NCBI GenBank assembly: GCA_018398995.1
Contig: CP073759.1
Span: 1,442,311 to 1,506,310, forward strand
Length of the DNA: 64,000 bases
Source: Methylophilaceae bacterium
Lineage (GTDB): Bacteria > Pseudomonadota > Gammaproteobacteria > Burkholderiales > Methylophilaceae
Direction: 5' to 3'
In this document: positions 38,489 to 48,039 of the stretch, one piece after another
How the letters are laid out: the number at the start of each line of letters is the position of its first letter
Position numbering within the stretch: the first letter of the stretch is position 1
Position numbers and translations under genes: made by a program
The notes under the pieces: generated by a model
Databases searched by the model: none
Told to the model about the DNA's origin: nothing
Seen by the model: only the letters and a program-made list of their open reading frames with translations

Positions 38489-38964
38489 AGCAAGCCCTTT
38501 AAACTAATCACGGCATAAATGGCCGCTAACAGATCATCAAACATGACGCCAAAGCCACCCTTTAGTTTGGCATCACATTGGCGGATGGGAAAAGGCTTCC
38601 AAATGTCAAATAGTCTAAATAGAGCAAAAGCGATCAACCACCAGCACCATTGATTGGGTGTGATAGTAAGCACCAACATCATCGCCACGATTTCATCCCA
38701 AACAATACTGCCGTGATCGCTAACGCCTAAGGCTTTTCCTGCTACATCGCAGCAATAAATGCCAATGATAAACAAAACCGTAATAATCATGATTTGTAGG
38801 TATATCGCGTCATTGGCAATTAAGTAAAACAAAGGCAATCCTACGATTGTGCCAATGGTGCCAGGCGCTTTTGGCGCTAAGCCACTACCAAAACCAAGCG
38901 CTAAAAAATGTGCGGGGTGTGTGATTAAAAAGTTAAAGTCGGGTTGTTTAGGCAAAATGGTCAT
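38473..38964 (-). CDS. pgpA: Phosphatidylglycerophosphatase A, 163 aa
   Basis: PgpA family membrane protein: LALGFGSGLAPKAPGTIGTI, DHGSIVWDEIVAMM (metal ligands), LFRLFDIWKPFPI and GGFGVMFDDLLAAIYA. Dephosphorylates phosphatidylglycerol phosphate. Overlaps thiL upstream and pncC downstream, typical thiL-pgpA-cinA operon. Confidence 0.96.
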   Translation of the reverse strand: MTILPKQPDFNFLITHPAHFLALGFGSGLAPKAPGTIGTIVGLPLFYLIANDAIYLQIMIITVLFIIGIYCCDVAGKALGVSDHGSIVWDEIVAMMLVLTITPNQWCWWLIAFALFRLFDIWKPFPIRQCDAKLKGGFGVMFDDLLAAIYAVISLKGLLCITS

Positions 38965-39928
38965 ATCCTAATGTGGTTATATTGATGTTTTGTTGCTCAA
39001 ACTGTACGGTTAGATTGCCACTTTCATTTATTTCGCCAATACGCGTTAAGTTGATATCTAATTGCTTTGCAATCGCTGCGATTGTGTTTCTTTGATTGGA
39101 TGAGGCAGTAAAGCACAGTTCATAATCGTCACCACCAGCTAATATCGCTTGTTGTATTATGGGCTCTTGTAAGCGATTTTGTAGCGTAGCTGAGCAGGAG
39201 ATTTTTTCTAATTGCAAGGTGGCACCCATCGCCTCATTGCCCGTTAGATTAGCGCGAGATGCTTTTAGTATATGGCTTAAGTCTGCCAGTAATCCATCAG
39301 AAATATCAATGCAGCTGTTGGCAACGTCACGCAAGGCTAAACCCAAAGCCACACAAGGTTGCGGTTGATGCAATGCGGCAATCGCGGTATCGCGAATCTC
39401 GTCAGGTAATTTAATTTTTAGTTGTAAATGCGCTAATCCTAATGCTGCATGGCCTAAATAACCGCTTACCCAAATGTCATCACCTAGTTGTGCACCACGA
39501 CGAGTTAGCACTTTGCCCATGGGCACTTCGCCCATGATCGTGATGCTGATATTGAGAGGGCCACGCGTTGTATCGCCTCCGATTAAGTCGATGTTAAATG
39601 CATCAGCACAATCAAAAAAACCAGCTGAAAAAGCGCTGAGCCAATCTGGGTTTATTTCAGGTAGGGCAATTGCCAATGTGGCCCATTTTGGATTGGCGCC
39701 CATGGCTGCTAGGTCTGAAACGTTCACTGCAAGTGACTTCCATCCAATGTCATAAGGCGCGGTATTCTGAAAAAAATGAGTGCCCACCACAGACATGTCG
39801 CTTGATATTGCTAATTGGTGATCTGTGCTAGTTTGAATAAGCGCAGCATCATCACCGATACCTAACGCTGTTTGCGCTGTGGGACGCGTAAAATATTGCT
39901 TAATAAGATTAAACTCTGTCGACATCAT
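38948..39928 (-). CDS. thiL: Thiamine-monophosphate kinase, 326 aa
   Basis: PurM-like fold: GIGDDAALIQ, SDMSVVGTHF, WKSLAVNVSDLAAMGA, LIGGDTTRGP, DISDGLLADL and GGDDYELCFT. Makes thiamine diphosphate from thiamine monophosphate and ATP. First gene of the thiL-pgpA-pncC operon. ATG-ATG start; the second would shorten it by one residue. Confidence 0.97.
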   Translation of the reverse strand: MMSTEFNLIKQYFTRPTAQTALGIGDDAALIQTSTDHQLAISSDMSVVGTHFFQNTAPYDIGWKSLAVNVSDLAAMGANPKWATLAIALPEINPDWLSAFSAGFFDCADAFNIDLIGGDTTRGPLNISITIMGEVPMGKVLTRRGAQLGDDIWVSGYLGHAALGLAHLQLKIKLPDEIRDTAIAALHQPQPCVALGLALRDVANSCIDISDGLLADLSHILKASRANLTGNEAMGATLQLEKISCSATLQNRLQEPIIQQAILAGGDDYELCFTASSNQRNTIAAIAKQLDINLTRIGEINESGNLTVQFEQQNINITTLGYDHFA

Positions 39929-39997
39929 GCAGTGATAGTAGAATTGATTTGTTGTTATAAAACAATATTATAAATATAACAAAGCGTATTGCATGCC

Positions 39998-40573
39998 CTA
40001 TTTTCTCTTGGGACGAAATGCTTTCACAATCGTTTCATTTGTTTCGATGTAAGGGGCACCAATTAAATCTAAACAATAAGGTACAGCGGCAAAAATCCCA
40101 TGAATCAAGGTATTGCCATCGTCATCTTTTAGTCCTTCAAGTGTTTGTGCAATGGCTTTTGGCTGGCCTGGTAAGTTGATGATTAAACATTGCTTGCGAA
40201 TGACCGCAACTTGGCGCGACAAAATGGCGGTTGGCACAAAATGCAAACTAATTTGACGCATTTGTTCACCAAATCCTGGCATGATCTTATCACCAATAGC
40301 CAGCGTTGCTTCTGGCGTCACGTCACGTAAAGCCGGTCCTGTGCCGCCCGTTGTTAATATCAATTGACAAGCTGTTACATCTGCCAATTCAATTAAGCAA
40401 GCCTCTATAGTGGCTTGCTCATCCGCTATTAAACGGGGCTCTGTAACAAAAGGTGAGATTAACGCTTGTTTAAGCCAGTGTTGCAAATTTGGTATACCTT
40501 GATCTTCATACACACCTTGGGATGCGCGATCGCTAATGGAAACTAAGCCGATTTTGATTATTTTGTCTTGCAT
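39998..40573 (-). CDS. mog: Molybdopterin adenylyltransferase, 191 aa
   Basis: MoaB/Mog fold: GLVSISDRASQGVYEDQGIP, ILTTGGTGPALRDVTPEATL (nucleotide-binding GGTG), FGEQMRQISL, VIRKQCLIINLPGQPKAI. Adenylates molybdopterin before molybdenum insertion. 70 bp upstream of thiL on the same strand. Confidence 0.95.
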   Translation of the reverse strand: MQDKIIKIGLVSISDRASQGVYEDQGIPNLQHWLKQALISPFVTEPRLIADEQATIEACLIELADVTACQLILTTGGTGPALRDVTPEATLAIGDKIMPGFGEQMRQISLHFVPTAILSRQVAVIRKQCLIINLPGQPKAIAQTLEGLKDDDGNTLIHGIFAAVPYCLDLIGAPYIETNETIVKAFRPKRK

Positions 40574-40646
40574 GTGAATTGTTTGTTTAATATTGTGTCA
40601 ATGACAGTGATAGATTATCACGATAAATACTCAAGGACTTGGAACG

Positions 40647-41378
40647 ATGATGAAAAAAATGTTGTATGTGGTTTTGGTAACGTTGTGCATGCAAACAGCA
40701 TATGCCACTGAAAATTTGTATGAAAAAAATTATAAGGAACAAAATAGTGGTCACTTAAAGTCGATGCAAGCCAGCCCTGACACTAAAATGTATGTCAGCA
40801 ATCATTTTGATGATGACAACATCAGTATGTTGGAAAGTGGTTATGACATGATGGGTAGTAGTGGCTTTGAAGCCGGCAGTATTGCCCCTGATTTAGCATT
40901 AGCGCATGCTAAAGCCATTAAAGCGGATGTTGTTTTGGTTTACAGTAAATACGCTGCTAAAAAATCACCACTTTCTAAATTACAAACCATTAAAGAGGCT
41001 GCAAAAACAACGGGTGAAATTGACCCCGAAGCGCTGGCGGGTGATGAAGAGCAGTATAAATACTACGCAAGTTATTGGGCGAAATTACCCATGCCGTTAC
41101 TTGGCTTGCATGTGCTTAAACTAAAACATAAACAAAAAGAGAGTGGTGAAATAGTTGAGGATGAGGGTCTTAAGGTGTTGGCTGTTATTAAAGGCTCTTC
41201 GGCATTTAAAGCGGGCTTAAAACGCGGTGACGTATTGCTAAAAATAGGCGATGTTGCACTAGAGACACCATCGCAACTTTCGCAATTGGTTGGTCAACAT
41301 AAAGGGAAGACGGTTAAGATTATTTATAGTAGAAATGATGTGTTAGCGGACACGACAGCAACATTAAAAGTACATTAA
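40647..41378 (+). CDS. Secreted PDZ-domain protein of unknown function, 243 aa
   Basis: Signal peptide MMKKMLYVVLVTLCMQTAYA. Residues ~60-170 form an unrecognised region (GYDMMGSSGFEAGSIAPDLA, ADVVLVYSKYA) similar to domains found before PDZ modules in periplasmic proteins; C-terminal PDZ ~172-243 (LKVLAVIKGSSAFKAGLKRG, GDVALETPSQL). No Ser protease triad, so likely a binding or scaffold protein. Monocistronic, divergent from mog. Confidence 0.75.
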   Translation: MMKKMLYVVLVTLCMQTAYATENLYEKNYKEQNSGHLKSMQASPDTKMYVSNHFDDDNISMLESGYDMMGSSGFEAGSIAPDLALAHAKAIKADVVLVYSKYAAKKSPLSKLQTIKEAAKTTGEIDPEALAGDEEQYKYYASYWAKLPMPLLGLHVLKLKHKQKESGEIVEDEGLKVLAVIKGSSAFKAGLKRGDVLLKIGDVALETPSQLSQLVGQHKGKTVKIIYSRNDVLADTTATLKVH

Positions 41379-41421
41379 TCGCGAGCGAGTCGTTAGCCAT
41401 ACGTTCCAGTATGTCGTATGG

Positions 41422-41937
41422 CTATGCTGATTCTGTTATTTGACGCAGCAACTTAAATAGCTCTCTTGTGCTTTTGGGCGGTTTATTATTTTGTTTTTCT
41501 TTGTGCGCATTGCGGCACAAGGTGCGAATTTGTTGCACATCAGCATCAGGATAACTGGTTAGAAACGCTTGCAGCGCGTCTGATTGCGGTTCAGATGATT
41601 CTTCTATTAATCGATCTCGCCAGCGCTCTAATTGATGGAAGCGAGCATTTTCTTCATTATTTTTGCCCTCCCAGCGCGCAAGTTGCGCCTCAATTCGCTC
41701 AATATCGGTATCGCGCATTAGGCGACCAATATATTGCAATTGACGGCGGATTGCACCATTGGCAGTCAGGCGTTTAGCTTCTATTACCGCGTCGTATAAA
41801 CGTTCCTCTAGGTTTAATTGATGAATTTGCCCTTTTGTTAGCGCTATTAATTTTTTACCCACCATTTGCTGCGCATCTGCTTCAGCTTTACGCTTGGTTT
41901 TGCTAATAAAGGTTTGTTCGAGATCTTTTTCTTGCAT
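41422..41937 (-). CDS. darP: Ribosome biogenesis factor DarP (YjgA, DUF615), 171 aa
   Basis: Helical, highly charged protein with the DUF615 pattern: ISKTKRKAEADAQQMVGKKL, LIALTKGQIHQL, RLTANGAIRRQLQYIGRLMR. Associates with late 50S ribosomal intermediates in E. coli. Divergent from pmbA, the usual neighbour in many proteobacteria. Confidence 0.93.
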   Translation of the reverse strand: MQEKDLEQTFISKTKRKAEADAQQMVGKKLIALTKGQIHQLNLEERLYDAVIEAKRLTANGAIRRQLQYIGRLMRDTDIERIEAQLARWEGKNNEENARFHQLERWRDRLIEESSEPQSDALQAFLTSYPDADVQQIRTLCRNAHKEKQNNKPPKSTRELFKLLRQITESA

Positions 41938-42029
41938 GTTTTTAATAACTTTGCTTTGGATGCTACCGATGCACGGTATGATAACAGTTTTAATGATTAC
42001 TTATAATGGATTGCTGTAATAGTCGAGAT

Positions 42030-43355
42030 ATGATGAACCAAGACGCTTTAAAACAAATGACTGAAGATGCGCTTAAATTAGCCAAACAAGCGGGGGCATC
42101 ACATGCAGAAGTCGATGTGAGCTTTGGTACAGGACAAACGGTTTCTGTACGCAAAGGTGAAACTGAGAACATAGAATACAATCGAGATAAAGGTATTTCC
42201 GTCACCGTTTATTTTGGACATAAAAAGGGCTATGCCAGCAGTTCTGATTTTAGCAGTCAGGCAATAAAAGACACAGTTGATGCGGCTTGTAATATTGCAA
42301 AATTTACAGCAGAAGATTCATTTTGTGGCCTTGCTGATGCACATTTAATGGCTAAAACGGTTCTTGATCTAAATTTATATCACCCTTGGTCTTTGCCTGT
42401 AGAAGAGGCCAGTGAGATTGCAAAGCGTTGTGAAGCAGCAGCATTGGCTGTTGATAGCAAGCGTATCACCAACTCAGAAGGCGCCAGTGTTTCGACTAAT
42501 GAAGGGCTATTTGTTTATGCCAACACACATGGTTTTGTTGGCGGCTATCCTAGCTCTCGACACAGTATCAGTTGTTCGGTGATTGCAGAGGAAGCAGGCG
42601 CTATGCAGCGCGATTATTGGTATACGTCAGCAAGAGATATTGGTGATATGCGAACGCCTGAATTTGTTGGTCAGTTAGCTGGTGAGCGAACAGTGCGACG
42701 TTTAGGATCTCGTCCGATCAAAACAGGACAATACCCAGTCTTATTTGAAGCGCCCCTAGCTAGCGGCATTATCTCTTCATTAGTGAGTGCTATCTCAGGC
42801 GGTAATTTATATCGAAAATCTTCGTTCTTACTAGACAGCTTGGGAAAGCAGGTTGCTTCTTCATTGCTGAATATTGAAGAGCTGCCACATGTACAAAAAG
42901 GCTTGGCAAGTAGTCCATTTGATAATGAAGGCGTCGTCGCCCAGCCGCGTATGTTAGTCAAAAATGGCGTATTGCAAGGCTACATTTTATCTAGTTATTC
43001 TGCGCGCAAGTTAGGCATGCAAACATCAGGTAATGCTGGTGGTGCACATAATTTAGTCGTGCAACCTACAGGGCAATCATTTGCGGCGCTATTGGCGATG
43101 ATGGGCACAGGTTTAGTTGTGACTGAGCTCTTGGGTCATGGTCTTAATATGGTAACAGGTGACTATTCACGTGGTGCTGCAGGATTCTGGGTTGAAAATG
43201 GCGTTATTGCATATCCAGTTGAAGAAATTACAATTGCAGGCAATCTAAAACAAATGTTGAATCAAATTATTGCTGTCGGCAATGATGCGGTGGTGCCAAG
43301 TGCTAAGCAGACTGGCTCGCTACTCATCGAGAGTATGACCGTTGCAGGTGGGTGA
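42030..43355 (+). CDS. pmbA: PmbA (TldE) metalloprotease subunit, 441 aa
   Basis: TldD/PmbA family: AGASHAEVDVSFGTGQTVSV, VRKGETENIEYNRDKGISVT, TNSEGASVSTNE, and a C-terminal half ending GDYSRGAAGFWVENGVI. PmbA lacks the TldD HExxxH site and acts with TldD on peptides such as microcins and CcdA. The ATG-ATG pair at 42030/42033 matches family N-termini better than the ATG at 42006. Confidence 0.95.
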   Translation: MMNQDALKQMTEDALKLAKQAGASHAEVDVSFGTGQTVSVRKGETENIEYNRDKGISVTVYFGHKKGYASSSDFSSQAIKDTVDAACNIAKFTAEDSFCGLADAHLMAKTVLDLNLYHPWSLPVEEASEIAKRCEAAALAVDSKRITNSEGASVSTNEGLFVYANTHGFVGGYPSSRHSISCSVIAEEAGAMQRDYWYTSARDIGDMRTPEFVGQLAGERTVRRLGSRPIKTGQYPVLFEAPLASGIISSLVSAISGGNLYRKSSFLLDSLGKQVASSLLNIEELPHVQKGLASSPFDNEGVVAQPRMLVKNGVLQGYILSSYSARKLGMQTSGNAGGAHNLVVQPTGQSFAALLAMMGTGLVVTELLGHGLNMVTGDYSRGAAGFWVENGVIAYPVEEITIAGNLKQMLNQIIAVGNDAVVPSAKQTGSLLIESMTVAGG

Positions 43356-43375
43356 TTGTATTAAGAATTAAATAT

Positions 43376-43399
43376 ATCAGCCTCTTTATAGAGGCTGAT
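43376..43399. terminator. Bidirectional hairpin between convergent pmbA and mlaA
   Basis: Perfect 9-bp stem ATCAGCCTC/GAGGCTGAT around a 6-base loop, no strong T tract. Confidence 0.7.
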
Positions 43400-43412
43400 G
43401 ATAGTGATATTG

Positions 43413-44195
43413 CTAAGGGATTAACGCTGGTAAATAGGGCGCTTTAGGGGATTCGGTGGCGTCTTCATCTGCCGGCTCGAACTCATCGTTTAAAAGGCTT
43501 AATGGTACCAAGCCGTCTTGTACCTGACTGGCTCGGCGCTGTAAATAAGCATCTCTTATGAATGCATAAGGGTCTAGTGAAGCATTACCCAAAATATCTG
43601 AAGCATCTAATAACTGCGTGCGTTGATCAATCAGTTGTGCTGATCGTAATTGATTATGTAATCGGATTTGACCAATATTGTGGGTATAAGTGATTGGATC
43701 GGTGGTAATACTATCAACAATAATACCAGTAGCGTCACGTAGGGTGCTCGGCCCAAGCAGAGGTAACACTAAGTAAGTATTGTTACTAACGCCCCAATGA
43801 CCTAGGGTTTGCCCAAAATCTTCGCGATAACGCGGAATATTATCCATACTGGCAACATCAATTAGCCCTGCGATACCAAAGGTACTATTAATCACAAATC
43901 GACCTGCTTCGGAAAATGCATTGGCAAATTTTAATTGCAGTATATTGTTTAATACCGATGTTACTGAATACAGGTTAGAAAAGAAATTACTAACTCCTTT
44001 TCTAAAAAAAGATGGGGTGACGGATTTATAAGCCGTCGCTACTGGCTTTATGACTGCTTTATCAGCTACATCATTGAATTTGTAAACACCACGGTTAAAG
44101 GATTCTAATGGATCTTTATTGTCAAGTGTGGCGCAACCAGTTGCTACGATGACTAACAGGCAGCTGAATAATAACTTGATGAGTGTTGACTGCAT
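43413..44195 (-). CDS. mlaA: Outer-membrane lipoprotein MlaA (VacJ), 260 aa
   Basis: Lipobox VIVATGCATL near residue 20, then DPLESFNRGVYKFNDVADKA, FGIAGLIDVAS, REDFGQTLGHWGV and PLLGPSTLRD, all MlaA signatures. Removes misplaced phospholipids from the outer leaflet of the outer membrane. Here it stands alone without mlaFEDCB. Confidence 0.96.
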   Translation of the reverse strand: MQSTLIKLLFSCLLVIVATGCATLDNKDPLESFNRGVYKFNDVADKAVIKPVATAYKSVTPSFFRKGVSNFFSNLYSVTSVLNNILQLKFANAFSEAGRFVINSTFGIAGLIDVASMDNIPRYREDFGQTLGHWGVSNNTYLVLPLLGPSTLRDATGIIVDSITTDPITYTHNIGQIRLHNQLRSAQLIDQRTQLLDASDILGNASLDPYAFIRDAYLQRRASQVQDGLVPLSLLNDEFEPADEDATESPKAPYLPALIP

Positions 44196-44393
44196 ATGTA
44201 TTTGCTATCTTTCGATTATAATTTTACTACAGGCGGATTTTTTGAAGCCCTGCATACCCGAACAAGGATGATTATCCTTAATACTGCGATTGCTGTCTAT
44301 CAAATAAGCAAGGTCTATTTTTATCAGATTATAACTGTTGTAAAAAAACAACTTTTTCTATCCAGTGCAAAATAAATTTCATTTTGCTCCTCT

Positions 44394-45833
44394 TTATGGA
44401 GGCAAGATGGCATCATTCGCTTCCTGATATAGCGCTAGTGCTAGTGCTCTTTGTTGCGGGTGATCCACAATAGGTTCAGGATAGTCATCACCCATTTTTA
44501 TCATCAATATTTGTTGGCGTGAAGGCGGTATTTTCCATGGTTCATGTATTTCTTTATCATTGCACTTTGCTAGTTCGGGAATGTATTTTCTGATGAAGTT
44601 CCCTTTAGAATCAAATCGTTGACTTTGCGTTACTGGATTAAAGATACGAAACCAAGGCTGCGCATCACAGCCAGTAGACGCTGCCCATTGCCAACCGCCA
44701 TTATTGGCGCTGAAATCAAAATCAATTAAATGTTCTGCAAAATAACGCTCTCCCCAGCGCCAATCAATCAGCAAGTCTTTGACTAGAAAACTAGCAACAA
44801 TCATGCGTAAACGATTATGCATATAACCTGTTTGATTGATTTGCCGCATGGCTGCATCAACTAGTGGATAGCCGGTTTTTCCTTCGCACCAAGCAGCAAA
44901 ATATTGCTGATTATTAGGAAATGCTAACTGTTCAAATTGGGGGTTAAAAGCACGACCAAATGCCAGTTCTGGATTGTGGTGCAAAATTTGAAAATAAAAG
45001 TCACGCCAAATAAGCTCATTTAACCATGTCTCAGCGCCAAGATTGTCCATATTCCGCGCAGTGCGTGCTAAATGGCGGATAGAAACAGTACCGAATCGCA
45101 AGTGAGTTGATAGGTAAGACACCCCTTTAATTGCGGGAAAATCTCTTGCTGTTTTGTATTGGCTTATACGAGCAATAAAATCGTCTAATAATTGCTTGCC
45201 ACCAGACATCCCGGTAGGTAATTGCATACTTTTTAAATTGGTTGGTTTAAAGCCTAAGTTTTCTAAACTGGGTAACTCGGTAGGTGTTGTTTTCGCCAAA
45301 TGATTGAAATAGCGATCAACAGCATAGGCTTTTAGATAAAAATCATTCAGCTTTTTAATTGCCGCATTACGATAAGGCGTGAATACACGGTATGGTTTAT
45401 TGCTTAAATTAAGTATTTCATCTTTTTCAAAGATCACTTGATCTTTAAAGTCATGCCAATCTACTTGGCTGGCTTTTAGTATTGTTTTAATTGTTTCATC
45501 TCTTGCTATCGCGCTGGGCTCATAATCATGATTAACAAAAATGGCGTCAATGGCTAACTGTTTTGCCAAGATGGGAATTAGGTCAGTTGCTTTACCATGC
45601 AGCACCAGTAAGTCACCGCCTCGCTGTTGTAGTGCTAATTTAAGTTCGCGAATACTTTCCCAAATAAATTCGACACGTCGATCTGCTTTGTTAGTTAAGG
45701 CATCCAAAATTTCAGTATCAAAAACGAACACACAATAGACTTGCTGCGATGCTTTTAATGCATGATAAAGCGCAGCGTGATCAAAATCGCGCAAATCTCG
45801 GCGAAACCAAACTAAAGAGTTGATATATTGCAT
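44394..45833 (-). CDS. phrB: Deoxyribodipyrimidine photolyase, 479 aa
   Basis: N-terminal photolyase alpha/beta domain (LVWFRRDLRDFDHAALYHAL) and C-terminal FAD domain: LNELIWRDFYFQILH, RQINQTGYMHNRLRMIVASF, DFDFSANNGGWQWAASTGCD. Repairs UV pyrimidine dimers with light. Stop is ~560 bp from no other gene; start is 18 bp from rlmH, so it may be the last gene of the pan/rsfS/rlmH operon. Confidence 0.97.
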   Translation of the reverse strand: MQYINSLVWFRRDLRDFDHAALYHALKASQQVYCVFVFDTEILDALTNKADRRVEFIWESIRELKLALQQRGGDLLVLHGKATDLIPILAKQLAIDAIFVNHDYEPSAIARDETIKTILKASQVDWHDFKDQVIFEKDEILNLSNKPYRVFTPYRNAAIKKLNDFYLKAYAVDRYFNHLAKTTPTELPSLENLGFKPTNLKSMQLPTGMSGGKQLLDDFIARISQYKTARDFPAIKGVSYLSTHLRFGTVSIRHLARTARNMDNLGAETWLNELIWRDFYFQILHHNPELAFGRAFNPQFEQLAFPNNQQYFAAWCEGKTGYPLVDAAMRQINQTGYMHNRLRMIVASFLVKDLLIDWRWGERYFAEHLIDFDFSANNGGWQWAASTGCDAQPWFRIFNPVTQSQRFDSKGNFIRKYIPELAKCNDKEIHEPWKIPPSRQQILMIKMGDDYPEPIVDHPQQRALALALYQEANDAILPP

Positions 45834-45851
45834 CGGTTTTGGGGCCTTAGA

Positions 45852-46319
45852 TTACTCTCGGTGATAAGGATGATTTTGTATGACTGTATAGGCGCGATAG
45901 AGTTGCTCTGCTAATAAAACCCGTACGAAGGCATGCGGCAATGTGAGTTTGGACAAAGCCCAGCAAAAATCGGCTTGCTTAATTAACGCGGGGTCTAAAC
46001 CATCAGCGCCACCAACCACAATACTGACATCGCGACCCATCTCTTGCCAAGATTGCATCATGGTTGCTAACTCCACTGTGGTTGTTGCTTTACCATGTTC
46101 GTCGCAGGCAATCAGATAATCTTTATTGGCCACCTTAAGTATGCGATCGGCTTCAGCCGCTTGCACTGCAGGATTTTTCTTACCATCAGCACGTTTGTCT
46201 GGCTTTATTTCAATGATTTCTATGGTTAATTCACGCGGCATCCGTTTGGTATATTCAGCACAAGCAACCTCTACCCAGCTTGGCATTTTATGCCCAACTG
46301 AGATAATTTTGAGTTTCAT
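45852..46319 (-). CDS. rlmH: 23S rRNA (pseudouridine1915-N3)-methyltransferase RlmH, 155 aa
   Basis: SPOUT fold: AEYTKRMPRELTIEIIEIKP, LIACDEHGKATTTVELATMM, VVGGADGLDPALIKQADFCW (SAM-binding knot), LLAEQLYRAYTVIQNHPYHR. 18 bp after rsfS, the standard pairing. Confidence 0.98.
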   Translation of the reverse strand: MKLKIISVGHKMPSWVEVACAEYTKRMPRELTIEIIEIKPDKRADGKKNPAVQAAEADRILKVANKDYLIACDEHGKATTTVELATMMQSWQEMGRDVSIVVGGADGLDPALIKQADFCWALSKLTLPHAFVRVLLAEQLYRAYTVIQNHPYHRE

Positions 46320-46337
46320 GCGATGGTAAAACGGGGG

Positions 46338-46706
46338 TTATGCCGAAGCTGGATTTAGCTTATCGGCTTTGACGTGTTTGGCTTCGCCGCCCCATAATTG
46401 CTCTAAGTTATAGTAAGCACGCGTGGTCGGTATCATGATATGAACAATCGCTTCACCTAAATCAACCAGCACCCACTCACCATCTTTTTCGCCTTCTAAA
46501 CCGCGAGGGTGATAACCTTTTGCTTTCAGTTCGACATAGATATTATCGGCGATGGCTTTTGTTTGACGTGTGGAATTTGCGCTGCAAATAATCATGTAAT
46601 TGGTCATGGAGGTGAGTTTTGAAACATCCAAAACAGTGATATCAAAACCTTTGATATTTTCGATTGCGTTAACGACCGCATCTTTCATTGCGATTAAATC
46701 TGACAA
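46338..46706 (-). CDS. rsfS: Ribosomal silencing factor RsfS, 122 aa
   Basis: Iojap family: DITVLDVSKLTSMTNYMIIC, ANSTRQTKAIADNI, GEKDGEWVLVDLGEAIVHIM, YYNLEQLWG. Binds L14 and blocks subunit joining during starvation. The nadD gene that often precedes it is absent; panD is upstream instead. Confidence 0.97.
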   Translation of the reverse strand: MSDLIAMKDAVVNAIENIKGFDITVLDVSKLTSMTNYMIICSANSTRQTKAIADNIYVELKAKGYHPRGLEGEKDGEWVLVDLGEAIVHIMIPTTRAYYNLEQLWGGEAKHVKADKLNPASA

Positions 46707-46728
46707 ATGATGACCTTTAGATAATGGA

Positions 46729-47109
46729 TTAAGCAGCTTGCGCTGGGATTTTATTTTTGATTGCTTTTATTCGATTTTGTTCATCAACATACACCAACTC
46801 TGGATGGTATGTTTCAAGTTCTAAAGCACTATATTCTGCATAGGTAGCAATAATGACAATATCACCAGGTTTGGCTTTATGCGCTGCTGCACCATTAGTT
46901 GAGATGATGCCTGAATGCCGGTCAGCAAGAATTGCATAAGTGCTAAAACGCTCCCCATTAGTTACATTATAGATTTCAATTCTTTCGTATTCGCTAATGT
47001 TAGCGGCTTCTAGCAGTACTTCATCAATCGCACAACTGCCTTCATAATGCAGTTCACTATGCGTCACATGGACACGGTGAAGTTTAGATTTAAGCATCGT
47101 TCTTTGCAT
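46729..47109 (-). CDS. panD: Aspartate 1-decarboxylase proenzyme, 126 aa
   Basis: Pyruvoyl enzyme with the self-cleavage Gly-Ser in [31 protein letters not shown] and [19 protein letters not shown] follow. Produces beta-alanine for pantothenate. Start could be the internal ATG of [14 protein letters not shown]. Confidence 0.98.
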   Translation of the reverse strand: MQRTMLKSKLHRVHVTHSELHYEGSCAIDEVLLEAANISEYERIEIYNVTNGERFSTYAILADRHSGIISTNGAAAHKAKPGDIVIIATYAEYSALELETYHPELVYVDEQNRIKAIKNKIPAQAA

Positions 47110-47148
47110 TAGGTATGACCAATCAATCTTACAAAGGTAGCATTGTAA

Positions 47149-48009
47149 TCAATTGAAAGGTTTAGCGCAAAACTCAATGTTGTCAATTAAACGAACATTG
47201 GCAAGGGTAGCGGCAGCCAAAATGACTAATTGCGTGTCATATTTTGTGGCTGGTTTTAGAGATAAAGCATCTCGGATTGAGATGTAATCAATTTGCCAGC
47301 CTTGCTTTATCAGCGCTTCAGCTGTTTTGGTTTCAATAGTTGAGTAATCAATGTTAGATGATTGTGCATGCTTGACGGCCATTCTCAGAGCATGATTCAG
47401 CTGGGCAGCTTGTGTTGCCTGATGCGTATTAAAGTGACCATTGCGTGAACTCATCGCAAGTCCACTCGCTTCTCGCACAATATCACCTGCAATAATTGTA
47501 ATGGCAAAGTTAAGTTGCTTAACTAGCTCCCGAATAATGAATAGCTGTTGAAAATCTTTTTTACCGAATATAGCAATATCAGGTTGCACCATATGAAATA
47601 ATTTTGCCACTACAGTTGTGACACCTGTAAAGTGACCGGGGCGGCTAGCGCCACATAACTCAGCTGCAATTGGTGGCGGTGTCACCATCATGCTTTGATT
47701 GAGCGATTGACCATCAAAATCAGGGTACATTTCTTCTACAGAGGGTACAAAAACAATTGAAGCACCAACTTGTTCTAACCGTTTGCAATCGTCTACTAAA
47801 GTACGTGGATATTTCTCTAAATCAATGAGGGAATCAAACTGTAGAGGATTCACAAAAATACTCACAACCACACAATCAGCTTGTTGTTTGGCGAGTTCGA
47901 CTAATTGTAAATGACCCGCATGTAAATTGCCCATTGTGGGCACAAGGGCAATCTTAGCGTAATCTTTTAAGCAGTTTTTTAGTGCTGCACTGGTGTGAAC
48001 AATTTGCAT
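47149..48009 (-). CDS. panC: Pantothenate synthetase, 286 aa
   Basis: ATP-binding VPTMGNLHAGHLQLV (HIGH-like), VVSIFVNPLQF, GHFTGVTTVVAKLFHMVQPD, FGKKDFQQLFI, GLAMSSRNGHF. Condenses pantoate with beta-alanine. 31 bp downstream of panB. Confidence 0.98.
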   Translation of the reverse strand: MQIVHTSAALKNCLKDYAKIALVPTMGNLHAGHLQLVELAKQQADCVVVSIFVNPLQFDSLIDLEKYPRTLVDDCKRLEQVGASIVFVPSVEEMYPDFDGQSLNQSMMVTPPPIAAELCGASRPGHFTGVTTVVAKLFHMVQPDIAIFGKKDFQQLFIIRELVKQLNFAITIIAGDIVREASGLAMSSRNGHFNTHQATQAAQLNHALRMAVKHAQSSNIDYSTIETKTAEALIKQGWQIDYISIRDALSLKPATKYDTQLVILAAATLANVRLIDNIEFCAKPFN

Positions 48010-48039
48010 CTGATTAACGTGTACTAGTCTGTAGCTGCA